Shown: positions 17,939-27,435, numbered from the stretch's first letter. The stretch is DNA of 64,000 bases from Bradyrhizobium agreste (GCF_016031625.1 NZ_JACCHP010000016.1:1-64000), one strand, 5' to 3'. Notes: generated by a model from the letters alone, not told the origin. Numbers and translations are program-made.

Positions 17939-18479
17939 TCAATTATAGGCGGCGCGCGCGTTCGGCCCTTTTCTGACCTGGACTGTGGCCCATTTCGGCG
18001 CATGGCCTTCGAAGAAGGCCCCCCGGCGCCAAGGTAGCGCGCGAGCCGCTCGCGTCGAGCGCGCGTGCCGGAAAAACTGCCCAATCCAGGCATTGCGAAT
18101 GGGACGGCCGTGGTCAGGATAGAGGACATTCCACGTGAGGTGGTCACCAAATTCCTTCCAGTATTTTGCTGGACTGGGATTGGCCTCATGTTGCTTCACG
18201 AACCAAACGTACCAGCGACCTGCAAGCGCTATAGCGTTGAGACGGGTGAGGTTGACCTTCGCCATTCTTCTGCGCTCGAAGCGCCGCGATGCGCGTTTCA
18301 CTCTCGGCCAACCACTCGCCATGCTGGGTCTTCGCAAAGGGGGCTGGAGTGCCTTCCGGGATGCGGAGTTGCGCTTCCCGTCGAACCTTGTAGAGGCGCG
18401 CGTACTCATCACGGACGTCGGCTGGGATGCTCTTGCGAGCAATGAAGCCGCCACCTTTCGCTCCAACTAGACCGACCAT
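17939..18479 (-). pseudogene. Phage-type integrase N-terminal part, frameshifted and truncated
   Basis: From ATG 18479 one frame gives GFIARKSIPADVRDEYARLY and GEWLAESETRIAALRAQ. Near 18255 the reading moves to another frame, LTRLNAIALAGRWYVWFVKQ. These are the N-terminal and core-binding parts of alphaproteobacterial tyrosine integrases. The catalytic domain (R-H-R-Y) is absent. The remnant sits immediately beside two tRNA-3'-end-like sequences, as expected for a decayed genomic island end. Confidence 0.65.
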
Positions 18480-18571
18480 ACGCAATGCCAATTGTAGCGC
18501 CTTTTGTATTTTGCAAGGCGCAAAAACGTCAGGTCTGTCAGCAAGATACTGGAACTGCAGGGTGATAACTG

Positions 18572-18640
18572 TGGTACAGTTGGGTGGGCTCGAACCACCG
18601 ACCTCCTGTTCCACAGATAGGATCACGCTGAGTCCGACGC
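18572..18640 (-). other. tRNA-His-like 3' part, possible island attachment scar
   Basis: Read on the minus strand, a T-arm (GGTGG/CCACC around TTCGAGC) is followed by CAACTGT, A and an encoded CCA. Upstream is an anticodon-arm-like stretch CCTATCTGTGGAACAGG whose loop could carry GTG (His). The D-arm and 5' acceptor strand do not fold, so this is a remnant and not a working tRNA. Such duplicated 3' ends are typical attachment sites of integrases. Confidence 0.5.
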
Positions 18641-18741
18641 AAAACGAGTACAACGGCCCATTTTGGATTATTCGAACCTGAGGCCAAATAATCGCCGATA
18701 CTTCGCAGACAATAATTTGCTAGTAATTTCAACAAACTAAA

Positions 18742-18821
18742 TGGCGAGCCCGGAACGATTCGAACGTCCGACGTAGTTTCAAGGCCTTGAAGACGGACAA
18801 AACGACCGAATTGGCTGGCTC
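18742..18821 (-). other. Second tRNA-like sequence, possible attachment scar
   Basis: An 80-base stretch on the minus strand starts GAGCCAG and ends CGGGCTCGCCA, giving an acceptor stem with one mismatch and an encoded CCA. A T-arm (GGACG/CGTTC around TTCGAAT) folds well. The anticodon region is replaced by the perfect palindrome TTCAAGGCCTTGAA and the D-arm is weak. I cannot assign an isotype and doubt that it functions. Confidence 0.4.
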
Positions 18822-19115
18822 TGGGTGGAGAGCTCTTTGACATTCGATGCAGGACATCTACGTGAGCAGCAAGACTACCCAAAGCGCGTTCAATACACCC
18901 CCTATCTGGTGCTGCTCTGCGCGCATCCCCTGGCGGACGCACCGGGATCAGCCAAAAAGCCGAGCCTATCGGCAGGGCCGCACCTAATTGTCCAGTTCGC
19001 CGCCGGGTTCGCAACACCATGCGTCTTGAGATCTTCGCCAGGTCCGTGACGAAACCTGTCGCCGTTAACGTGCGCGGCGGCAGCTTTCAAAAGTGCCATG
19101 ATCGAGGCGAAAACG

Positions 19116-19385
19116 CTAGGCTGCATCCGGGTTAACAGGATTATCGACGCTTCGCGATTTGGGCGGTCGTGCGTTGCGTCTTGAATTGTTTGGCGCAGAG
19201 TTGTGCTGGCGTTCATCGATCGATGATGAGACCGCTCGACACTCAAGCCTCCGCTCCAGATCAGCCAATCCTGCCTTACATTCGGCGACAACCGATTGGG
19301 CGCGAAGCAGCTTGACCTTGAGCTCGTCCTTTTGCCTGAGTATTTTCTCAAGATCCCAATCGTTCTGCATTGACTCATTGACCAT
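19116..19385 (-). CDS. Small hypothetical protein with coiled-coil core
   Basis: An 89-residue frame from ATG 19385 with an alpha-helical middle (LEKILRQKDELKVKLLRAQ, then ECKAGLADLERRLE) and a polar, basic tail. No ribosome site is evident and I do not recognise the family. The helix pattern is the only argument for a real gene. Confidence 0.3.
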   Translation of the reverse strand: MVNESMQNDWDLEKILRQKDELKVKLLRAQSVVAECKAGLADLERRLECRAVSSSIDERQHNSAPNNSRRNARPPKSRSVDNPVNPDAA

Positions 19386-19744
19386 CTGCAAGCACCGATG
19401 CAAGGCCGGCTCTTAGCTTTAAGAACGCAGGCTCCGCATGTCGCAGATGCCCCACCCTGAGCCATGGGCTAAAGCGATCTAACGATCGTCCCTGAGGACG
19501 CCTTTACGCTCGCGTTCTTGTTGAGAACCACCCATTCGTTGCAAGCCCCCTTACAAGACAATCAGCTTCTGCCCGGCAAACCGGAGCGCGATCCGAAGAT
19601 GGCAGAGTTCGCAAGGCATGCGCCCGGTTTGGAAAGCGCATCATGGGACCTCTGCCATGATCAAGCGGGCAAGCTTCGTCTGAATACGTCAGCCGGATGC
19701 TGAACGAGCATCATAGTCACAAGTGGTTTCGTCACATCTTCAAG

Positions 19745-19895
19745 CAACCGGCATGCCAATGCCCGTTGAGCGTATTTATGAAGAAACGATGTCGGTTTTC
19801 CCGCAGCACGTAGTTGCAGGCGGTGCTGTTGTCGCGCTTGAAACAAACGACGTCTTGAACGAGACAGCCAAAGCCGCAAACACGAGCGTCCGCGC
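19745..19895. repeat. Diverged repeat, copy 3
   Basis: GCCAATGCCCGTTGAGCG, TATGAAGAAACGATG and GACGTCTTGAACGAGAC line up with the two copies near 4.8-5.2 kb. It lies just downstream of jetD. On the minus strand it retains NGHWHAGCLK, parallel to ERHWHVDCLK in copy 1. Confidence 0.4.
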
Positions 19896-19902
19896 GCAAT
19901 TT

Positions 19903-21072
19903 CTAATGAAACTCTGGCAGGACTGGATCGAGTTCTTCCTGCTCGAGCGTCTTGGCTCCATCTTTCGCCAGGTACGCTGCCAGAGCTGCGATACCGGAGT
20001 CCGGTGGACATCGAGCGGGTGCCGATTTTTTGAACGGCACTTGTCCCAACCGCTCGGCAAGTTCGACGCTCATGAGGTGCGGACGGATCGGTCGATCGAC
20101 GGCGCGCTCGATGGTGTGTAAGATCCAGGTGCCGTCCGGATCGATGTCCGACCAATGAAAGATCGGCGTCTGTTCGGATACCAATCCTGCGATCGTCCGC
20201 AGCGCCCGCTGGGTGGCAAGCGAGGGGTACCCGCCGACATACATGGTCGTTCCTAATCGGCCGGGGTCCGCCTCGGCGATGTGCCGGTTGAAGCTTGCGA
20301 AGTTTTCGATCGTTAGAACGTAGGCCGGCGGCTCCCGGAAGCGGACGCGATCTGCTTCCTTGGGAGTGATTCCGAGATACAGCGGAGAGATTCCGGAGAG
20401 GTCGGCTCCATCGAGGTCGATCTTGCCCGCGATCAGCAGCGGTGGCGCGAAGCGCTCAAGGCCGATTGCCCGGAGCGCCTCGCGTGGCCGCGCGCCGGGC
20501 GGAAACTCCAGGATGCCGCTCAGGAGCCGCACGACCGCGCCTTCGATCCGTTCGAGCGTTTTGCTGTGCCCCACCGTTCGTCTCGAGAAGGTCTTGTAGT
20601 CGACGCCAAGGTGCTTGTTGGCCAGGATGGCCTGGGCGAGAACGAACGCATCGCGCAGTGTCTCGACATCGGACGAAGCGAACCCGTGCCACGTTTTCCC
20701 CCGCCCCCATATCTCGGCGACCTGGGAAGCGCTGTTCTTCAGAGAGTCGTGCATCACCGACCCGGCGACAAGCCGCACGGCGGCGTCCTCGGCGATGCGC
20801 GACGCCGGAGTACGGTGGAGATATCGGTATAGGATGTCCGCCGAGGCCAGCCGCACATGTGCCACTTGGTCGCGCATGGGGCCGCGCCCCCAACCAAGGG
20901 AGACCGCGCCGGCACTTTCGGCTTCCCTGATCTGTTTCAGGAAGGCGTCCGCCGCGACTACTGATAGGAACGCGGGGTAGTCCGGGTGGGCGATCGGGCT
21001 TGCGGCCCCGGCCTCGAAGCGGTTGAGCAGGTCGTTCAGCAGGCCGATCGCATCCGTGAAACGCCGAGCCAT
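19903..21072 (-). CDS. jetD: Wadjet system protein JetD (TOPRIM-type nuclease)
   Basis: The 389-residue protein has the Wadjet JetD layout: an N-terminal DUF3322-like region and a C-terminal TOPRIM-like (DUF2220) domain. Metal-site motifs are visible: Glu256 in LTIENFASFNRH and Asp309/Asp311 in HWSDIDPDG. In known Wadjet systems JetD cuts circular DNA that the JetABC loop extruder has reeled in. It is the last gene of the jet operon; its ATG lies 2 bp after the jetC stop. The tail after KSAPARCPPD is intact, with no frameshift. Confidence 0.9.
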   Translation of the reverse strand: MARRFTDAIGLLNDLLNRFEAGAASPIAHPDYPAFLSVVAADAFLKQIREAESAGAVSLGWGRGPMRDQVAHVRLASADILYRYLHRTPASRIAEDAAVRLVAGSVMHDSLKNSASQVAEIWGRGKTWHGFASSDVETLRDAFVLAQAILANKHLGVDYKTFSRRTVGHSKTLERIEGAVVRLLSGILEFPPGARPREALRAIGLERFAPPLLIAGKIDLDGADLSGISPLYLGITPKEADRVRFREPPAYVLTIENFASFNRHIAEADPGRLGTTMYVGGYPSLATQRALRTIAGLVSEQTPIFHWSDIDPDGTWILHTIERAVDRPIRPHLMSVELAERLGQVPFKKSAPARCPPDSGIAALAAYLAKDGAKTLEQEELDPVLPEFH

Positions 21073-21074
21073 GG

Positions 21075-24000
21075 CTACTCGGCGGCCAGACGGCTGGCGA
21101 GCTCATCTTCGGACATCAGGTCCGGATCGATGGCCATCAGCTCGCGCTTGGCCTTCTCTTTCAGTTCCACCACAGTAGCCCTGGACTGCTCGCCGATCCG
21201 GTCCACCTCCACGATGGTGTCCATGTGCTCGAGCACGGCGACGCGCTTCTCGAACGGCGCCGCGATCACGAACTGCAGGCCGAGGTTTTTGTAAAAGCTC
21301 ATCATCTGCCGCTGGTTCTTGCCGTCCATCTTGGAGAAGGCCTCGTCGAACATGGCGAGGGCGAAGCCGGCGGGCTTGCCGGCACGGCGTTCCGCGCTGC
21401 CGTAGACGGCGGCCAGCGAAGCGCCGATGGCAACGTAGATGGGCACCTGCTGTTCGGCGCCAGACCCGGTGCCGCGCCGCTGCTCCCAGCGGGTCGAGCG
21501 GCCGGTGGCAACATCCTCCATGTGGATCTCGAAGGTGTAGAAGTTGCGGTAATCCTCGAACTGGGTGAAATCCTTGTCGGGATCCTCGAGCAGTGCCTCG
21601 AGTGCGATGATCGTATCCTTGTGCGGGAAGTCATCGGGCACGTCGCCCCGGAACAGCATATCGAGCGCCTCCGGAGAGGTTTTGGCGATCTCGATGATCT
21701 TCAGAATGGGCTGGAATTCCACCATTTGGGTGCGATGGAACGAATATCGCTCGTTATGGAAGGGATGTGCGTAGAGGCTACGGTTCAACGATTGCAGCTC
21801 CCGCTCCATCTTTCCGATCCGGGCCGTGAGCGCGTTGATGAACTCGCCGCGCAGCAGGGTAGAGGCCTTTTCCGCCGCTTCCCGCGCCTGCCTTTCGTAC
21901 TGGCGCAACTCATTGGATTCGATATCCGAGATGAGCTGCTCCATCCATGGCTTCACCTCCCGCAGCGGCTCGCTTTCCGCGCCGACCTGCGAACTCATCC
22001 CGAACTGGTCGAAATAATCGTAAAGAAGCTCGCGGATCCGTCGCTCGATCCGGGCGCGCTCGCTGTCGGACGCGTTCGCATCCTTCAAGGCCTTCTCGGC
22101 GATGGCCCGGTGTTTCTCCGCGAAGCCTTTTTGGACTGCGGCATCGAGGCGGTCGCGGTAGACGGCCCTGCCTTTCGCGGTGGAGTAGAGTGGGAAGAAC
22201 TTGCCGTATATCGACCGGGCGACCCTGAGGTTGAGTTCGGAGCCGGGCACGTTCTCGCCCTCTCCGAGCCTCCTCTCCGCCGACCTGACCTCGCCGTCAT
22301 GCTCGCCGAACGCCTTCTGCTGTGTCTTTCTCTCCTCCAGCCTCTTCTCCTTCAGCTTTTGCTGCGCCCTCTTTTTGTCGCGAAGCCCGCCGTCCCCCGC
22401 ACCGTCGAGGGCATCGAGCCTGGCCTGAGCTTCAGCGACCTCAATCTGCGCGGCCGCGAAGGTGGCCGCGCAAGCCCCCAGGTCATTGCGTCCCTCGCAG
22501 ATGTTCTTCAGAGCGGCAAAAGCCTGCTCCGCGGCATGGGCCTCCTTCCCCTTGTCGGTCAGGATCCGACCCAGCTCCTCGGCCTGATCCTGCAGGGATC
22601 GCAGGGCGTTCGCCTGCGCTGCCTTTCCAATCTTGTGCTGCGAGGCTTCGATCCAGCGATGCGTCCTGACGAGTCCGTCGTCGTAGAGGCCGTCCTTCAT
22701 AATCGCCCGGCCGGGCCTGTTGAATTGGTCCAGCGTGTCGGCGAGACGGACATTGCCGTAGCGGCGCATGATGAAGGCCATCGCGTCCGGATCTTGGCTC
22801 CGGAAGATCGAGGGGAAAGTGCCGCGCTCCGGCTTGGCCCTGAACTGCTCGAGCTTATTTAGGCTCACGAGCGATGCATGGCGAAACTCGCGGCGACCTT
22901 CCTTGAAGATTGACGTGGCGGCGCTGATATCCGCTCTGTCCACGAACACGGCTTCCCGATCGCGGCCGAGGAGCGCCTCGGCGGCTCCCACCCACTCGGG
23001 TTCGGCGACTTCGATGATGTCGCAGAGCACGCGCGGGACCATTCCCCTCTGCCGCAGCCTGCGGCAGAGGAGTTCAGTGTCGTCGCCAAGATAGGCGCGC
23101 GCCCCTCCAGCGGCGTGCTGTCGGATCCGTTCGAGCACCTCGTCGCGCCGGCCGCGGAGCCCGGAAAGCTCCGCGATAATCGTTTGACGCGCTTCGTCGA
23201 TCTTCGGCAGCCATTTGGCGCCGCTTGCCGCGAAGAATTTCTCGGCCGCGGAGACCTCGTCGGAGACGCCCCCGATGTCGGCCCCGGCGGTGGCGGTCAG
23301 AAGACGCTCAAGCGCAGGAACGAAGTCCTCGAAACCGTCCGCGCACATCGTCCTTAGCGGCTCCAGGAGACGGATGTTCTCCATGCGAGCCTTGAAGTCC
23401 GCCGAGGCGCGGTGCGCCGCCTGCCCGGCCACATCGGCGGTCTGTTGCAGGGACTTTCTGCCGGTCTTGGCATCGTGCTCGGCGATCGCGGCCGTGAGAC
23501 GTTCGATCTCGTTATCGATGGCCTTGACGTCGGCGTCAATGAAGTCGAGTTCTTTTGCTGCGGCGTCCCGGCGCGCCATCTCGGTACGCCGCTTGGTCTT
23601 GAAGTCCAAGTTTGTCGCGCGCGCCGCGAGCCAAGTCGCGCGTTTTGCGATCCACTCCTCCCTGAACTTGGTCTCGAGCGCCTCTTCAAGCGCGGCGAGG
23701 ACGCCCCGAAGCGCCCTCAGGGCTTCGAGTCTGAGGCGCATTTTCCGGATGGTCTCGCTGATGTTGCGGTAGGTCTGGATCGACTCGCGCAGCTCCTTGA
23801 TGCCGATCGGACTGTCCTCGAGGATGTAGTTGCGCACGAACTGCGTGGCCGTCTGGTTGTGGTCGAGCGTCATCGCGTTGACGATTGATTTCTGCAGGGC
23901 GCTGGCGTTCTGCTCGCCATAGGGCGAATGCGGCAGAAGATGGCGCATGTACTCGCGGACGTAGTCGCTCGCCCGGTCGCGATGATTGACGAAGTTGCCT

Positions 24001-24509
24001 TCGCCGACCGCCGCGACGATCCGGGCGCGCACGTCCTCCCACTGCGCCGGGAATTGCGACTTTCCTCGCTGCTCGATGAAGTCCTTGGAGCTCAGAACGG
24101 TCCCGACGGCGACGAACAGTGCCAGTACGGTCTCCCTGCTGTCGGACTTTCTCGCCTCTAGCGCCATGCCGATCGTGACCGGTGGCCGGGCGCCTTCGGT
24201 GTCTTCGAACCCTAGCGCGATATAGGTGCGCGCCTCGTCGCGCCGGCGCTGATCTTCGCCGAGCGCCCCAAGGCAGTAGTCGACGACGCTGCGCTTCGAG
24301 CCGCTGCGCGACTTTCCGCTGTCGCCGGCGACCGCATTCAGGCGCAGGAACCGCCGGCTGCCGCCGGTGAGTACGACCTGCGCCATATCGAGGATGGTCG
24401 ATTTGCCGGACCGATTCTCGCCCAGGACGCCGACGTGTCCCGTCACCTCGATGTCGGCGACATCGAACAGGTGCCAGTTCACCATCGTCAGGTGGCGTAG
24501 CTCCATCAT
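21075..24509 (-). CDS. jetC: Wadjet system protein JetC (SMC-like ATPase)
   Basis: An 1144-residue SMC/MukB-like ATPase. The Walker A motif is GENRSGKST (residues ~30-38). Long coiled-coil arms flank a hinge region (~430-650). The C-terminal head has a signature-like GTGSGAEQQ (~1013) and Walker B FALAMFDEAF (~1048-1058). The ATG overlaps the jetB stop (ATGATG), and AGGAG lies 7 bases upstream. JetC is the motor of the condensin-like complex that recognises small circular plasmids by loop extrusion. All ATPase motifs are intact. A relic of a second jetC is present at 45.7 kb. Confidence 0.93.
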   Translation of the reverse strand: MMELRHLTMVNWHLFDVADIEVTGHVGVLGENRSGKSTILDMAQVVLTGGSRRFLRLNAVAGDSGKSRSGSKRSVVDYCLGALGEDQRRRDEARTYIALGFEDTEGARPPVTIGMALEARKSDSRETVLALFVAVGTVLSSKDFIEQRGKSQFPAQWEDVRARIVAAVGEGNFVNHRDRASDYVREYMRHLLPHSPYGEQNASALQKSIVNAMTLDHNQTATQFVRNYILEDSPIGIKELRESIQTYRNISETIRKMRLRLEALRALRGVLAALEEALETKFREEWIAKRATWLAARATNLDFKTKRRTEMARRDAAAKELDFIDADVKAIDNEIERLTAAIAEHDAKTGRKSLQQTADVAGQAAHRASADFKARMENIRLLEPLRTMCADGFEDFVPALERLLTATAGADIGGVSDEVSAAEKFFAASGAKWLPKIDEARQTIIAELSGLRGRRDEVLERIRQHAAGGARAYLGDDTELLCRRLRQRGMVPRVLCDIIEVAEPEWVGAAEALLGRDREAVFVDRADISAATSIFKEGRREFRHASLVSLNKLEQFRAKPERGTFPSIFRSQDPDAMAFIMRRYGNVRLADTLDQFNRPGRAIMKDGLYDDGLVRTHRWIEASQHKIGKAAQANALRSLQDQAEELGRILTDKGKEAHAAEQAFAALKNICEGRNDLGACAATFAAAQIEVAEAQARLDALDGAGDGGLRDKKRAQQKLKEKRLEERKTQQKAFGEHDGEVRSAERRLGEGENVPGSELNLRVARSIYGKFFPLYSTAKGRAVYRDRLDAAVQKGFAEKHRAIAEKALKDANASDSERARIERRIRELLYDYFDQFGMSSQVGAESEPLREVKPWMEQLISDIESNELRQYERQAREAAEKASTLLRGEFINALTARIGKMERELQSLNRSLYAHPFHNERYSFHRTQMVEFQPILKIIEIAKTSPEALDMLFRGDVPDDFPHKDTIIALEALLEDPDKDFTQFEDYRNFYTFEIHMEDVATGRSTRWEQRRGTGSGAEQQVPIYVAIGASLAAVYGSAERRAGKPAGFALAMFDEAFSKMDGKNQRQMMSFYKNLGLQFVIAAPFEKRVAVLEHMDTIVEVDRIGEQSRATVVELKEKAKRELMAIDPDLMSEDELASRLAAE

Positions 24510-25144
24510 GCCTCGTCTCCTGCGGGCTGCGGAAACCGCGCCTCCTCGCTACGGACGTAGCGCTCAAGCCGTTGGAGGGCATCGCCGCCACTGATCAGCT
24601 TAATCATCGGGCGGATCCTGATCTCGCAGTCCTGCTGCTCGTCGTCAAAATCACCGATCTCGACCAAACTGCGTTGGGCGGCCTCGCGCAGGATGTCCCG
24701 GAAGCGGGCGGGCGAGATCGCGCCTCCGCCGCCGTGTTGCGCCATCTCGCGGTAGCGATCGAACAGGTCGTTCAAAGTGGCCACTACGACGGCCCGGTCC
24801 TCGACTGCTCCGACGTTCACCTCCTGCTGCCAGTATGCCGCCAGCACGAGCATGACGATGGTTTCGTCGAGCTTCATCCGGGGCAGCGGCACGTCCTCGT
24901 CCATGGCGACGATGCCGGCCCACTGCGCCTCCGGATCGCGGTGGACGCGGTATCCGCAACTATCGAAGAAGCCGTCGACTACGTCGCGGAAGCGGCCATC
25001 CATGATCGTGTTGTAGACTGTCCCGGTCCGGGGATCTCCCGCGAACACGAACTGCCGCCGTAGCAGGAAGTGCAGCGCCTTGCGGAGGTCGGTCGCCTTT
25101 TCCGCGCCGAAGGAGCGCTCGACGTTTTCGAACTCACTGAGCAC
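24506..25144 (-). CDS. jetB: Wadjet system protein JetB (kite-like, DUF4194)
   Basis: A 212-residue acidic protein with the winged-helix-rich KITE-type layout of MukE-like partners; the segment LDETIVMLVLAAYWQQE is typical of DUF4194. The frame is open to 25252, which would overlap jetA by more than 100 bp. GTG 25144, preceded by AGAGG, overlaps it by only 11 bp and is the better start. It bridges JetC heads with the kleisin JetA. Stop and jetC start share bases, indicating translational coupling. Confidence 0.88.
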   Translation of the reverse strand: MLSEFENVERSFGAEKATDLRKALHFLLRRQFVFAGDPRTGTVYNTIMDGRFRDVVDGFFDSCGYRVHRDPEAQWAGIVAMDEDVPLPRMKLDETIVMLVLAAYWQQEVNVGAVEDRAVVVATLNDLFDRYREMAQHGGGGAISPARFRDILREAAQRSLVEIGDFDDEQQDCEIRIRPMIKLISGGDALQRLERYVRSEEARFPQPAGDEA

Positions 25145-26690
25145 GGGCTGCCTCTGCCTTCCGGAGGGGGCCGGATCGCCTGACAAGGAAGTTTGCACAC
25201 CGAAGCCATTCGCTGTCGTGGGGCGGCGTGTCGGGGCACGGTTCGAGTTCAAACCCGGCCGCGACCTGCGCCGGAACCTCGCCCGTCAACGCATATCGGC
25301 GGGCGCAATCGAAGGCGAGAAAGTCGTCCACGGTATCGATTTCCATGAAGCGGGCTTCCCTGGTCGCGAATGGCGGCACCTGGCCCTCGAGGAATTGTCT
25401 GACATCCTCGGGGCGGGGCGCGATGCGAGCGATGTACTCGAGGCGGAGCTTCTTGCGCAGTTCATACAACGGATCCGAAGGCGGCTCGGCGAGCTCCCTT
25501 GCTTCGACAGGACGGCGTGGCTGTCTGGCGGTTGCCTGATGGTGCTCCGACCAGGGGGACCGCAGCGGTTCGATGCTCCATTCGATTGTCGCCTTGTGGT
25601 GTCTGCCGTCCCGCAGGAGGGCATCCAGGCGCCGCACCAGGTCGCCGGCCCGGCCAACGAGTCCCTGCCCGCCCCGCTCGGCGTACTTAATGGTGTTGCG
25701 GACCCGGGCTTCGAGCTGCCTGCGGAAGGCTTCGATCCTATCGAACATCTCCCCGATCTGATCGAAGATGCTTTCGATGGCCAGCAGGTCGTCGGCCGCG
25801 GCCATTCGACCGTCCTCGATGTCGGCTGCCATGCTGGAAGCTGTGTACTCCTCGGCGAGGACCTGCATGGTTTCCGGGGTGTAGGAGATCCTCCGCGCGA
25901 GATCGACGATCGCGTCGCGGAAGCGGTACGGATGGTTGACGGTGAGGATGGACTCGAAATCCTTCAGCAGGAGCTGTTCGACGAACTCCTCGAAAAAGGC
26001 TTCCAGCCGGGTAGCGACTGTTTTCGACTCCATGACGGTCCGTCGGACGCGCTTCAGGTCGGCCAGAATGGCCCGCAGGCTCTTAGTGAACTGGTCGGCC
26101 TGATTGCGCGCCTCGCGGACGGCGAGCGCAGCTTCGCGCTGCTTGCGGTCGGTGATCTCAGGCCTCAGTTTTTCGACGGCCTCCAGGTTGAGGCGGATTT
26201 GCACGATCAAGCCGCCGAATCGCTGCGAGAGATCCTTGTTGAGGCTCGCGAGCCGCTGGATCACGAGCAGCGGTCCCATAGCCATGTCCACGGTAACGCG
26301 AAGCCCGTATTCCTCCTCTTCAAGCCATCCCCAGGCGAGCAGCCGGGCGTACAGTTGTCGGGCAAGACCGAGCGCCTTGTCGCCCCTCTCGGAAGCGAGT
26401 GCGACGTCGGCCTTCCGCATCCGGCGGCGTCCCGCGGAAATCATTTCCGGCAGGCTGCCGAAATCGTCGCCCTCGTTCCAGAGGACGGGGTTGGCGCGCA
26501 TGACGTCGTAGATGGCGTGGACCACCTGCTGCGGCGTCGGGAACGACGGCGCGCCTGAAAAGAAGCGTTCGTGTAGATCGAGCAGACACGCTGCGTACAG
26601 GTGCTTGTGATCGCGCGAAAAAGCTAAAAAGGCGTCGTCATGCAAATGGCGAAACAAGGTCAACGACGCGGCTCCTGGGCCCGACTTCAT
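25134..26690 (-). CDS. jetA: Wadjet system protein JetA (kleisin-like)
   Basis: 518 residues, first gene of the jet operon. The N-terminal pattern LFRHLHDDAFLAF...LYAACLLDLHERFF is that of JetA proteins of the type II-like Wadjet group. The remainder is mainly helical, including coiled-coil stretches, as in MukF-like kleisins. With jetB, jetC and jetD it forms a complete operon of about 6.8 kb with overlapping or nearly overlapping ends. Subtype is my judgement from the N-terminus and could be II or III. Confidence 0.85.
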   Translation of the reverse strand: MKSGPGAASLTLFRHLHDDAFLAFSRDHKHLYAACLLDLHERFFSGAPSFPTPQQVVHAIYDVMRANPVLWNEGDDFGSLPEMISAGRRRMRKADVALASERGDKALGLARQLYARLLAWGWLEEEEYGLRVTVDMAMGPLLVIQRLASLNKDLSQRFGGLIVQIRLNLEAVEKLRPEITDRKQREAALAVREARNQADQFTKSLRAILADLKRVRRTVMESKTVATRLEAFFEEFVEQLLLKDFESILTVNHPYRFRDAIVDLARRISYTPETMQVLAEEYTASSMAADIEDGRMAAADDLLAIESIFDQIGEMFDRIEAFRRQLEARVRNTIKYAERGGQGLVGRAGDLVRRLDALLRDGRHHKATIEWSIEPLRSPWSEHHQATARQPRRPVEARELAEPPSDPLYELRKKLRLEYIARIAPRPEDVRQFLEGQVPPFATREARFMEIDTVDDFLAFDCARRYALTGEVPAQVAAGFELEPCPDTPPHDSEWLRCANFLVRRSGPLRKAEAARAQ

Positions 26691-27080
26691 CCTGAGTTGG
26701 CGACGCTAAACGCGTGATGTGCCGGACAACATTGTTATTGAGAGTGGGCCTTGAAAATACAACCAGAAGATCTGTTCTTAGTATGTTCTAGCATCGTTTT
26801 CCAGCTCAATCGCTGTCGAGGCTCGAAAAGTCCGATCGGAAGCTAGTGTCCGGTCTTAGATACGGAATAATCCAGCCTCAAGTCATTGAATTTGTTGTGG
26901 TTACTATTGCGACAAAATGGAATATAAGGAGTTGCTTGGCACGATAGTGATACGAACGTTCGACATGTCGCGGAGGCTCTCTCGCCCACGGGCAGATTCG
27001 AGCCACCAGCTCTACAGCGATCATCAGCTTAGGTTTTTTGGTAATTTCAATAAGAGAGGCAGTGGGATCGCGGGGCCTTA
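26691..27080. other. Divergent intergenic region between jetA and hipB
   Basis: About 390 bp without a gene. It must hold the jetABCD promoter. I see no clear operator for the jet side. Confidence 0.5.
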
Positions 27081-27175
27081 TACGCAATGCGTACTATGCA
27101 TAAATATACGCGAGAACGTATAACCGCGAGATATTCGCGGTCGCGTATATTGACTCGATATACGCATTCGCGTAT
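27081..27175 (+). promoter_or_regulatory. Cluster of inverted-repeat operators upstream of hipB
   Basis: Five palindromes lie within 95 bp: TACGC-aat-GCGTA (27081-27093), TATACG-6-CGTATA (27105-27122), CCGCGA-5-TCGCGG (27124-27140), GCGTATAT-7-ATATACGC (27143-27165) and ATACGC-attc-GCGTAT (27160-27175). The last ends 8 bp before the hipB ATG. HipB proteins repress their own operon through such sites, so these are likely HipB operators overlapping the promoter. Confidence 0.75.
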
Positions 27176-27183
27176 GCTGTTTT

Positions 27184-27435
27184 ATGGATACGATTGCCCG
27201 CACCCCCCAACAGATTGGCGCCGGGATCAGGCGCTACCGGCGGCAGAAGAAGTTCACCCAGGCTGGCCTCGGTGAGAAGATGCATGCGCGTCAAGCGACG
27301 GTCTCGAAGCTGGAAGCTGGTGCACCTGCAACGCAGCTGCGCATTTTGATGGATGCGCTGGCCGCGCTCGACCTCGAGTTGGTCATCCGGCCGCGCACCA
27401 AATCGACGGCTGAAGCGATTGAGGATCTGTTCTGA
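27184..27435 (+). CDS. hipB: HipB-type XRE-family antitoxin/repressor (module 1)
   Basis: 83 residues with one XRE helix-turn-helix (FTQAGLGEKMHARQATVSKLE) and a short C-terminal tail (LELVIRPRTK). HipB binds operator DNA and the HipA kinase and keeps it inactive. The stop overlaps the presumed hipA ATG (TGATG), so the two are translationally coupled. A dense operator array precedes it. Confidence 0.85.
   Translation: MDTIARTPQQIGAGIRRYRRQKKFTQAGLGEKMHARQATVSKLEAGAPATQLRILMDALAALDLELVIRPRTKSTAEAIEDLF

Noticed and set aside
18186..18653. A 155-codon minus-strand frame as one gene
   Set aside because: Its first 50 codons pass through the tRNA-like sequence; only the part from 18479 on has integrase similarity, and that is frameshifted.
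18742..18821. A functional tRNA gene
   Set aside because: The anticodon region is a perfect palindrome (TTCAAGGCCTTGAA) with no proper 7-base loop and the D-arm does not fold, so I list it only as a tRNA-like scar.
21225..22862. A 545-codon open frame on the plus strand
   Set aside because: It runs antisense to jetC, whose ATPase motifs are unambiguous.
25080..26558. A 492-codon open frame on the plus strand
   Set aside because: It is antisense to jetA and the jetB start; no family features.
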